The notes under the pieces are model-generated. The model saw only the letters and a program-made list of their open reading frames with translations. It had not been told where the DNA came from and did no database searches. The translations under genes and the position numbers were made by a program. DNA of 64,000 nucleotides from Monodelphis domestica (taxonomy: Eukaryota > Chordata > Mammalia > Didelphimorphia > Didelphidae). The stretch is from assembly GCF_027887165.1 (NCBI RefSeq), contig NC_077227.1:351731207-351795206 (forward strand), given 5' to 3'. This document shows positions 39,301 through 51,634 of the stretch, piece by piece (position 1 is the first letter of the stretch; every line of letters begins with the position of its first letter).

Positions 39301-42300
39301 GAAGAATTAGTCCATCTTGCTTCAGCAATCCCTGTTAGTGGTTAATATCCTCCCGCAAACCTTCTAGCCTGTTAGGTCAAGGGATTGATGCAGGAATTTC
39401 AGCACCGCCATCACTTGGAAGAAAAGGAAGCCTTAGTGTGTGTCCCAGCACCTCCTACTGGCCGCCAGGGGGAGCCTGGAGCCAGAAAAGGAGAAGGTGG
39501 GAGCCAGCTGTCAGAGAGGAAAGCCATGTGGTCCAGGGTGCAAGCAGAAAAGGGGAGGGTGGGGGCAGGGGTCTGACCTCCACTCGGGCCACTGCACTAA
39601 GCTCCCACATCTGATAGGCCACCTTCGCTGCCTCTGGGAAGAACTGGCCTGCAGCACTGGAACCGTGGGGATGGGGGAAGGAAGAGGACAGGTATGGTAA
39701 GGAAGGACTGGGACCCAAATGAACTCCAGCTCCCTCCCCCAAGAGGCATCCGAGATGCTGAGCCCTCATGTTTTATTTGGGAGCATGAGAGACAAGAACT
39801 TCAGCCTCCCTCCCCCAAGGCCATTGAAGCCACCTTGACAGACTCTTCATCCCCCAGAAGATTTAGAGGACCCTCGCTTTATACAAACCCAACAGAGAAA
39901 AATAGGATTAAAGCCAGAGAGAAATTTTGGATTAGGCTTTACAAAAGAATTCACGGTGGGGACACTTCCGACAGCAATCTCCTCGGTTGTGTTTAAAATC
40001 AGACTCAATTTTAAAGTGGCCAGCTTAGGAATTGAATTATTGCATAGGGAGGTCGACATACAGAGTCGGCTGCCCAGGGACCGTTTCATTCCATAAGAAG
40101 TTCATCTTTGCTCACCCTCGGGAAGGAGGCAGGTGGCTATTTCCAACACTGAGAAAAGGAAGGGGCCCTCCCATCCCCACAGCACCCCTCTTCCAATACT
40201 CCAACACCCGAGGCTTTTACTTTGCACTGACCAGGTTACCAGGGAACCTTGTTTAAGGGCATCCTCAATGGGATGTTCCTTAAATGTTCCCTCTTGCTTT
40301 GCTGGGTGAAGGCCTGATCCTTCACCATGTAGGTCCAGCATGGTCTGTGACTCCTTGGCTCTGAGGATAGGGATCTTACTCGTCTTTGTATCTGCCTCAG
40401 GGGTCGGGACAGGACTCTGAACACAATCTAGACTCAGGAAATGTCTGTTAATTAAGCTGGCATCAAGCCCAGCACATAGTCCATGGCTTTAGAGACCTGG
40501 AAGGCTTCCTTTCTTACATCCATGGATGCATAGCTGGAGTTACCCAGTCATCCTCAGCATGGTATCCATAGCTACAGCCACACAAGTCTCATCACACACT
40601 TTGGCACCTGTACTGTGTGTGTGTGTGTGTGTATGTGTCTCTCTCTTTCACATCACATGACTTGAACATCATTTGACTACTGTCATTTAGTCAGCTGAGA
40701 GTTGTATGTAGGAACTCCCTCTACAAAGTGGGACAACATAATAAGTCATAGATTAGTCAATTTTAGGGAGCTGACTAAGGCCCATGGAGGTTAAGTGACA
40801 TGCTCACAAAGCTAGCAAATGTCATGGCAGGATTTGAATTCAGGTTTTCCTGATTCCAAGCCCAGTTTTGTTCACTATACCATGAGACATTCCTTCTCTT
40901 TCTTCCCTCCACCCACAGTAAGCCCTTAGGAATTTGTTTATTGGGCTACATATGCAGACACAGAGAGAAGAATGTTTGGTTTTTGGTCCTGGTCCATCTC
41001 CAAATAGCTAATTTGGCTCTCCCATATACACCAGAGGGACTCTCCTCTCATTGGCCCACCGAAATCCATGACACATTCTGGATTTGTATCCCCTCTATGT
41101 TGCAGTCTCCAAGGTACAAAGATTGCCCCAAAACATAGGCTGCTGGGACAACAGGGGAAGAGGACTCAGCTCAGTCCTGGACAAAAGTCTGAGTCAGTAA
41201 GAGTCCCAGCATCAAGAATAGTTAGGAAAACATTATACATGCATGCAAACATACATAGAAAAGTGACACATTGTGGGGAGACAGTGCTTACCCTCAGGTC
41301 ACCTAAAGAATCCTTCCTCCCCACCTCCCCTAGTGTCACAGTGGGGCCTTGAACCTTCCCATGAACTTCTCACTCTTTACATGGGTGTAAGGCAAAAGAA
41401 AAGAGGGACCAGGATGGCTCCCCACCCCCCTTTCAAGCCCTGCAGTGGGTCTCTTCTCCCAACCCTGATCCTACAAGGGATGGTGCCATTCTCCTCTACT
41501 GGGAAGGACATCCTCCAGAGGAAGGGTATAGATGGTGACTTACTCATCATCACCACCACACAGCTTCAGCAAAGCCTTTTTGTATTCTCCAGATGTGTCA
41601 TTCTAGCAAGAAAGAAAGAGTGGGGAAAATTAGCCTTTCAATCCCCTAGAGAGCATCACCTTTCCAAGCGATGGGTATCTAGGCTCCATCATGGACTCCT
41701 TCTCAGCTGGGTTGGACAGGCCTGCCCAAACCCAAAGGAATAGGGGAAATGGAATGAGTACCCTTATTCATCATCTGTAAACTAAGCTTCTCTTCCAGCA
41801 CAGGTGGGAAGGAGGAACAACTGGGACCACATAAACCAGTAAAGTCACTCCAATGGCTCCATAAGTCATTTTCCAATAGTCCCGCTTTCTCTGGACTTTG
41901 ACCTCCAACCTTCCCTCACTTCTCAGCCACAATGCTCCCTGGTGATCAACACTAGACATGCCCAAGGTCACCCAGCGCTTCTCCTTTCTAGGGCTTGGAT
42001 TCCTCCTCGATAGGAAGGGGTTTAAGCTAAATGGTCTGTAAAGTTCATTCTTAATGTTACTGCCCTCTCTGTTAATGGTATCCAGATTTTCCTGTATATA
42101 TCTTGCTTGGACATACTGCTTGCTTCTCTCACTGAAGGCGAGAATTATTTTTGTATCCTCAGGCTTAGCACAGTCCCTCTAACACATAGTATGTGCTTAA
42201 TGAATTCTTGATGACTGACTTCTAGCTCTAAGGTTGTTCTATGATTGATTAGCTCTTGGAAGAGGATGGGATGACACAGCTGAGGCAGACAAGTGAGTTT

Positions 42301-45300
42301 CTTTAGCAACCTAATAGTACCCTATCATGTCACTACAGTGCCACCTTCTTTATATCTGTATGGCTTTTTTTAACCCTTTAACCTGATACTATCCATTCTA
42401 AGGCAGAAGAATGGTAAGGCTTAGGCAATAGAGGTCAATGACTTGCCCAGGATCACACAGCTAAGAAGTGGTTGAAGCCATATTTGAACCCTAGACCTCC
42501 CATCTCCAGGCCTGGCTATCTATTCACTGTGTCATATAGTTTCCCCTATATCTATATATCTTCATATCAAGTCCACTGACCTGATTAGGATTCTCCTTGA
42601 ATCTCTAAGAGATTTATGGCGCTTTAAGATGTCTCTCACATATGCAATATCATGGGTCCCTTTGTGGCTATGTTTGGGAATGACCCCTTGATTCAGCCTC
42701 CTCAGTCTTGGAATAAGTCATCAGTCTTCCCTCCCCTCTATCCCAAGCCTCTGCTCACCTTAATCATACTGTAAAGGGACTTCTCATATTTGGTCCGGAA
42801 CACCTCCCTAATGTCAAGCATGTCCAGCTCACTTCGGGAGACCATGATACGGATTAAAGTGTTGTCCCGAGTCCCCAGACCCTGGAAGAGACACAGATGG
42901 GGACGGGAAGAAAGACAACCGAGATGACTCCTTCCTGGGCAGCCCATACAGAAAAGGGAGGTACTCAAAACACGACTTGGAGACCTTCCATCTGGCCAAG
43001 GTCTACTGAGATTGAAGATATCCCATGTAGCCCTTCAGTACAACAGGTGCAAGGTACAGCATGATCTGCTTCAATTCATCTTTTTTGAGGGTCTACGGCA
43101 TACAAGACACTGGGCAATGGGTCGTGCCCCTGCTACCACTCTCCAATCCCACTCCCAGATCCATCACCTACCTTCATGGCTTTAAAGAGTCTTTCTGCAA
43201 AATACTCTGCGGTGCTCCGGATGCACTTTACTGGGAAAAGAGAAATGGGATTGAGCAATGCTCAAGCACAATTGCTGAACCCATTCACAAGACCTAAACT
43301 TAGAAATTATAGCATGAGAGACTAAGAAGGAACTCTGAGCCAATCTTTTAATTTTAAAGAGGAGAAGACTGAGATACAGCTGAAGGAAAGTGATTTGCTC
43401 ACGGTCACAGTCAGTTGCATAGCTGCCAGGTCTTCTGACTCTAGTGTAGGATTTTTCAACTACACCAGCAACCCACAGCTTTCCCTTCAGGGATGCCTAT
43501 CGCAAAGCTACAGGAATGTGAATCCCAGACATTTTCTTTGCTTCAGGAAACCCTTCCCCACCATAGAAATAAGCACCTCCCCACAAAACCATGACTAGAG
43601 CCTAAAAGGCAAAAGGGCTGAGAGTAAAGCTAAATAGAAATGTAATAAACTAGAAATTTCTTTCCTGTTCTCTTGGTTTTTAGGAAGAAGACTGTTTGCT
43701 ATAGATACTCGGGTTCTCTGAATCTAGACTATAGTTAATAGGGTTCTCTGAACCTAGGCAATGGTTCCTAGGGTTCTCAGCATCCAGGCTAGGATTAACT
43801 AAGGTTCTTTGCATCAAGGCTATGGATTACTAAAGTACTCTGAATTTAGATTACAGATACTAAGATTCTCTGATCTTAGGCTCATAGATAGTAGGAAGAG
43901 AAAGTATAGATAGGTAGAAGGAAGGGGAACTACTGGGAGAAATTGGAACAAGGCCAGTAGCAATATTTTAGAAGACATTTTTGGAAAGCTACTGACCCAG
44001 GAACTCAAGGAGCTTAAACTCAAACCCCCTTCCTTAGTGCCCCTAGATGAGGTTCTGGAGTGTCCTCCAGCATTCAACAACCTTGTGGAAGATGGGAAGA
44101 GGGGCAGGATGGATTTCAGAACCTACCAACAGCCAACATTAACTTCTCAAAGTCCCCAGACAGCTCTCCCCGGATGCTGGCCTCAATAGGAATCCCTGTT
44201 GTCTTCAGATACTCATCAAACACTGAATAAAGGAGACAGGGCTGTCAGACAGGGACATGTGGTGAGATCGATAGAAAATACATATTAAGGAAAGTCAGGA
44301 TTAGTGTTCTGGAGAGGGGATGGGTCGGTCATACAGATGCTTAATGAGAAGAGGAGGCTAGTAAGTATTTTGGTGGGGAATATATGATTATTTGCAGACA
44401 TACCACACCTATTTAAAACAAAACAAAATAGTAACCCAAATAGGAACTAAGCCCAAAGGTTTGGCAAAAGAAAAAGGAAAATGAAGCATAGTGTTCAAGG
44501 CGACTGTGATGCTTGTTCTTGGCTGTTGCTAAGAGGGTCCCAGGAGCCTGGGCTCACCCAGCCTCAGGTGCTGTTTGCTTCGGTTTCCCAAGATATAGAT
44601 GAACTGGGCCTCATCAGTTCCCCATTTCATTTCCCCAGCTTCATACAGGTCCTGTGGAGGAAGGAAAAACTTCATTGGGCCAGGAAATGTTCTGCCTTCC
44701 CCACTCAGACACCTCATGGATGACATTTAATGCCTTTATTGCCCAGCCTCAGAAAGAGAGGCCAGGGAAGGGAAATGTATGTGGCTGGGGAAGTCCCAAG
44801 CCAAGCCACTGGGGCTATTTCCCTGCCAGCAAGTCAGGAAATCATATTAATGACTCCCCCTCACCTCCTCAAATGATCTAAATCAGCTAAAGGCTTTGAG
44901 GTCCTCAAAAGTGAAAGCCTGATTCTTTGCTCTGACCTTTCTCCAAACAGAGCCTTTTCAAACCACAATAGAGGCACTTCTCCTATCTGAGGCACACAAA
45001 ATGTCTCATAGGTCCTCTCAGCCCCACCATGCCCTCTGGATTTCTTGATCATTGGGATTTCTAGGCACAGGAGTCCCTAACAGTATGAGCTTCTAGCACA
45101 AAAGAAGAATAATGCTCATTTTTTAAAACTTAACCTTCTTTCTTAGAATCCATACTAGGTATGGGTTCCAAGGCAGAAGAGTGGCAAGGGCTAACCAACT
45201 GAGGTTAAGTGACTTGCCCAGGGTGACACAGTTAGGAGGTGACTGAAGCCAGAGAAAGAAAGTCCTGGGTTTAAACTTCCAAGTCAGATTTAAACCCAGG

Positions 45301-48300
45301 ACTTTCTTTATCTGGCCTGGCACTCAATCCAGTTACCCTGCATAGCAATCATCTTGGCCAATGGGAAGAGGCTGGTCTGAAAGTTATATGGAAAATATTC
45401 TGGAATGTAAGAATTTTCAAAAACCACAACTTCTTTCTTTTTCCCCATTAAAATATCTCATCTGATCTTCACAAGAACTCTTTAAGATAGGTACTCCATT
45501 TATTATTTATCCCTATTTTATAGTTGAGGAAACGGAAGCAAATTGAACTTAAGTCCCTTGCCAGGGACATACAGCCAGTAAGTATCTGAGGCTGGATTTG
45601 AACTTAGGTCTTTCTGACTTCCGACTCAGTGCTCTATCTACTGCACTACCAGCATAGGCTGAAAGATGACCCTTGATCCTACACTTCAACAGGCTTTCCT
45701 TTACCTTGACATCTTGTGCGACCAGGTCCTCGCTCACCACGTCATCTTCCTCCCGGGTCCCCTGGGGCACAGAGACACAAAAGACACCTTCTTTAGGGCA
45801 TACTGACCCCAAGAGAGGCTGGCAAAGTTGCTGTGCTCCTGCCAGGCAGATCTTGACTGACTAGCTTCCTTTAGCACTCTCCTTCAGGGATTTTAGTTCC
45901 TAAATGAAATGAGCCTTCTGCACCTTCTGCAGGCAGCACCTCGGCTCTGCCTCCTCTCCCTATCCTGTCATCATCTAATATATCTCCAGGGGCCAGCGGA
46001 TGGGTTTGTTACCTCTCCCTTGGAGGAAGACCTACCCTCTAACAATGATCTTAGCTTTATTTCAGCATAGCCTCACTGGTGGCAAAAGCTAAAAGCAATT
46101 TTCCAGAAGGGATTAAAGCTTCCTATGGTGGGCTCTCCTGTTCCTGCTAAGAAACCACATTCCACTGTGCTTTCTTTGCAAAATCTTTTCCTCCTAAGTG
46201 CCTATAGAGTTTTTATTTAATCTGATGGATGAGGAAATTGAAATTCAAGGAGGGCAAGTGATTTGCTCAACATCACATGAGCTAATAGATGTCAGAGCTA
46301 GTGTTCTTTTGATTTTTTAAACCCTTACCTTCTGTCTTTAGAATCAATATTGTGTATTGGTTCTAAGGCAGAAGAGTGGTAAGGGCTAGGCAAAGGGAGT
46401 CAAGTGACTTGCCCAGGGTCACCCAGTCAGGAAGTGTCTGGGGCCTGATTTGAACCCAGGACCTCCCATCTCTGGGCTTGGATCTTAATACACTGAGCCA
46501 CCCAGCTGCCTCTCTGAGAGCCAATATTCTTTCTACTACATCAGTGCTTCAAATCTGTCTGTTTTAGAGTGGGCACGGAGAGAAAGAACTGTTGGAATCA
46601 TCTTTCACATCAGCATGTTTATGGCTTTATTTGGGGGTTTTGGTTATGTATGGCTTTATTCTTATAACAATGACCAATATGGAAGTGGGTTTTGCATAAA
46701 TAAAATAAAATAAAATTTAAAAAAGGGTGGGCACGGGGAAGGTCTATCTCTAGACAAAGAAATGCCTATTTTTCCATGGTTCAGAATGAGGCCAAGGGAA
46801 AACAACACACCAGTGAAGTGTTTACTTTGCTAGCTTCGCTTCCCTTATTCTTATCTTCCCTTATCATTAGGAAGCAACTCAAGACAGATCAGCAGCACCA
46901 CCTTCTCTGATCAAAGACAAAGATAGAACCAGCTAACTGGCTAGCTGAAGCTGCTGGCCCTGACAGCCTCAAGAACTACAGAGAATGAATGAGAGGAAAA
47001 GGGGGAAAAAACGGAACTTGGACTTTCTTCTCTTCATCAGGAGGATAAAGAAGAGTAGAGCAGCCAGTGGGAGTTGGGGGAGAATGGGAGAGCAGGAGCC
47101 AAGACTTGGACTCATGTTGTGTGTGTGTAAATGTATGAGTGTGAGTGTGTTAATGTGGTCGAATGTGTATGATGTGTGTTTGTTTGTACGTGCTTGAGTG
47201 AATTGGTGCCAGAGAGAGAACAGGCAACAGGAAACAGATGCATGACCGAATACATGTGCCCACATCTGCAAAGTTCAGGAAGTTAAGCGGGAAAGTTGAG
47301 AAAGAACTAAAAAAGATTCCTCTTTCCAATAAATCAGAGTGAAAGCCTCTTTCTGAAAACCAGAGAAGAGAAATGGAGGCATGGCATCTGCAGTGACATC
47401 AATCAGCATTGAAAGAGAGCTTTAAAGTTTGCAAAGCACTTTATATGTGCACTGTTCTATTCACTGCACCACTTTATAGTCTCTGAGGGATGACATAGGA
47501 AAAAGAAGAAAGCCCCAATCTGAGCAACCAACATCTCCATTCAGAGGTAGGGGATGAGCCCAGAGACATATACCCACCACCAGCCTGCCAATACCTGGAG
47601 CAAGACCACCAGCATCTTCTTGAAGTGGCCAGAGGTATCCGCAATAACATCTTCCTCCAGATTTCGTTCATATGCTAGAAGGAAGGATGGAGAACTTGAG
47701 CTTTCCCAACCTCCAGGAATTCCCCTAAAAAATCCAATTGGGACCCTCTTCTCCCCACCAGCAATGAGGAGCCTTGGAGTATACTTTATCCATCTATTGC
47801 AGGGCTCCTTAACGTGCTTATCCACCACTTCATCAAGGGGCACCCTTTACCCCAAATAGACTGGTCTTAGTATCTCCCAAAACACAGTTAGCTGGTTTCA
47901 ACCTTTGATCTTTTGCTCACATTCCCCCCCCCCCCCCCCATTCTCTTCTCAGGTCCAACTAAATCCCACCAAACCTAACACAAGTTCTCCACTTCTTACA
48001 GGAAATATTCTAGACCACAGTGTACTCTCTGAATGAACTACTATTGTTCTTTCTCTCTGTAGTCATAGCAACAGTTCATATTTATGTAAGAAAATAACTT
48101 TATTCACAACAACTCTTTGAGGGAATAGTATGAGTCATATCATACCCATTTTATAGAATAGATAAATGAATTCAGAAAGAGGAAGTTGCCCAAGATCATT
48201 GGATAGGAGATAGCAGGGCCAAGGCTAAACTCAAGTCTTTGGTCTCCAAATCTAGTACCCCTTCTACCATGCTCCCTTGCCATCATTCAGCTCAATGGCC

Positions 48301-51300
48301 TACCACTGAATATGTATGAGGCTTATTCAACTGTAAGGAAGGGATGATATATTTACCATTATATAACCTATTGAGGGCCAATGAATCAACTTATCCCGTA
48401 GGGCAAATGAATCAATCTATGCTGATACACACACACATCCACAGGTAAACACCTACACCTATAAAAATTTTAATACAGTATAAATTCATTTTTCTGAGAA
48501 GGAATATTAATTCTATCCACCTTTAAAAAATAAGAACAGGTAATATTAAACTCTAATATCTCTACTTTAGTATTTAAAAAAGACAATTTATTTGGATCCT
48601 TGAAATCTGATTCCCCCTCTAGAAGAGCTAATTATGCCCCTTGCTTGGCATAATGAGTTGGTTCTCTCTCAGTTTCATCAAAAAAGTTATAACCTCTCTT
48701 TACTTTCTCCCCAGCTCCACCCCTGCTTCTTCCCTTTTAGCTAGCCTGATCAATAGATCCACAAGCCTGTGATGTGCCAGGCACCAGGGATACAAAGCCA
48801 AAAATGAAGCGATCTCTGCTCTCAAGGGGCTTACATTCTAGGGATACAACTTGCATATATACAAGCATATACAAAAATGAATGAAAGGTAATTTGGGGGG
48901 AAGGTACAGAAAGTGACACTCCAAGTGAGTTGAAAAGGAAATAAGGGATTCTAAGAGATAAAGGTGAGGAGAGAGAACACTCCAGGAATGAGTGGGGGGG
49001 GGGCAGCCAGTATAAAAGCATGGAAGCAAAAGATGGAGTTTCACGTAACAAACTTCTAGAAGGCTTATTTGGATGAACCACAGAATGAGTGAAGGCTAAG
49101 GAAGCAGACTGGGGTGAAGTCATAAAGGGGCTTTAAAGGTCAAACAGAGGATTTAAATGTGGCCTCAGACACTTCCCAGCTGTGTGACCCTGGGCATGTC
49201 ACTTAAGCCCCATTGCCTAGCCCTTCCTGCTCTTCTGCCTCAGAACCAATACATAGTATTGATTCCAAGGTGGAAGTTAAGGATTAAAAAAAAATAAGGT
49301 AAAACAGAGGGGTTTATAGCTAATCTTAATAACAATCAGGAGACAGTAGAGTTTATTGACTAGGGAAAGTCACAGGGTCAGACTTGTGCTTTAGGAAAAT
49401 CATTTTAGCAGCTGTGTAAAGGTTAGACTGGAGAAGGAGGGACATGAGACAAGGGGACCAATTAGGTGGTATTAGCAATAGTCCAGCAAAGAGGTGATGA
49501 GAGCCTGAACATGGCCATAGGAGTACATCAGTCACCACATGCTAAGCCTTTACGGTTTGGTCTGACTCATCAGCACTTGGCCTCTGCTGTCAGAGGCTTT
49601 AGAAACTAAAGGTCACCGGTGTGTTACCTCTTGATGCACTAAGAAAAGGACTTCTTCAGAGAATATTTAATAAAACAGGCAATAAATATGTGATACTGAT
49701 GCCCAGTGGAGAGAGTCTTGGGTTCCAGTCCTGCCTCAGATACACAGTGACCTGGACAGGACTCTAAGCCTTTCAGAGCTTTGGGCAACTATAAGGAACA
49801 TGGTTGTTCCAGGCAGTGAGGGAGCCATGCAGAGGGAGGAAGGAGATGGAGACCCCCTGAAGAGTGGGAAGGAAGGGACACATACAGACACATAAGGAAT
49901 ATCTACACATATAGATGAGCCTGTACTATGGGTGCAAGGACTCCTGGCCATTCTCCACTCCTGAAAGAGATCTTTGAAAACATCTTGGGGCAGCTAGGTA
50001 GTACAGTGGATAGGAGTTGGGAGAACCTGGGTTCAAATCTGATCTTGGACACTTCCTAGCTGTGTCACCCAGGGGAAGCCCTGATTGCCTAGTCCTTACT
50101 CCTCCAGTAAGGGTAAAAAAAAGATCTTGCTGAATTTCATCAGTCACTCTTACCATCTTTGTAGGCTTCCACTAGCTGGTGAATTTGCTGGTTGGTTCGG
50201 GAGGCTAGGATCTCAATCAGGCACTTCTCGTCTGTCCCAATGCCCTAGATGAAAGGACAAACCCAGTGAGAGGCAGAGGCTGGGGGCTGCAGAGGGTACT
50301 GTGACCAGGGAGTGCCCTCCTTTGACCCAAGGGAACCTCAGAGCCTAGCCAGAGCAGGATCCAGTTCAGGGGTGATAAAGAATCACAGAACTACCACAGA
50401 CTTTCCTGGTTATCCCAACCTCAAGACTTAGGAAATGCAGGTCGCTCTAACCTTCTCTCTCCTTACAATCAACATACTCCAGTGGGTCCCTATTACATCC
50501 AGGATCAAATGTAAAATCCTCAGTTTGGCTTTTAGAGTCCTTTAAAACTTAAGCCTATCTTGCATTCCTAATCTCCTCTCACCTTCCCTCACATATTCTT
50601 CAAGGCAGGGACACTAGCCTTCTTGATTATTCTCTCCCCAGACACTCCATCTTCTGACTTCAGGGACTTTCCAACTCCTTGGATTGTCCCCTTATGTCTG
50701 GAATTTCCTTTTTCCTCATCTCCTCCTTCTAGCTTCTCTGGCTTCTTTCAAGTCTCAGCTAAAATCCTACCTTCTGCAAGAAACCTTTCTCTAAGGTTAG
50801 CTAGGTGACTCTGTGGATTGAGTTAAGTCTAGAAATGGGAGGTCCTGGGTTCAAATCTGACCTCAGATACTTCTTAGCTGTGTGACCCTGGGCAAGTCAC
50901 TTCACCCCTTCTGCCTTAGAACCAATTCACAATATTGATCCTAAGGTGGAAGTTAAGGTTAAAAGAAAAGAAGAAACCTTTCTCAGACCCTCTCTCAAGT
51001 TATTGGCAATTTATCCTTTATGTATCTTGCTTGTATAAAGTTCTTTGCATTTCATTCTCCTATTAAAACTATGAGCTCCTTAAAAAGCAGGATCTATATT
51101 TGCCTCTCTTTTCAAGCTTAGCACAGTGCCTGTCATGTAGCAGGTGCTTAATGTTTGTTGACTGACTTTTTTTTTAAAGCAGAATTTGATAACAGTGTCT
51201 CCCACTATTCTGTTCCAACCAGCCTGATATCCTCACCATCATGTAATGATGGAGATAGTAGAAAGGACCTTAGAGATCTGCTAATACAACTTAACTTATT

Positions 51301-51565
51301 GATGGGGAAATTGTAATTTAAGGAAAACATTTAAATTCCTGAAGGCATAGAGCTAATTAGTAGAAAGGAGAGAAAAGCTATAGGTCTTCTACCTCCAACA
51401 ATTCTGCCTACTTTTCTATACTAATTCCCATTTGATGGATGAAAAAAGACACTTAGGCATTCTTGCCTGTGGATCTTTTCTTGCATTGTTTTTCCTCTGT
51501 CTAGAATGCCCTATGGCTTTCTCATCTCTCTCTCTCTCTCTCTCTGTGTCTCTCTGTCTCTGTCT

Positions 51566-51634
<69 letters not shown>

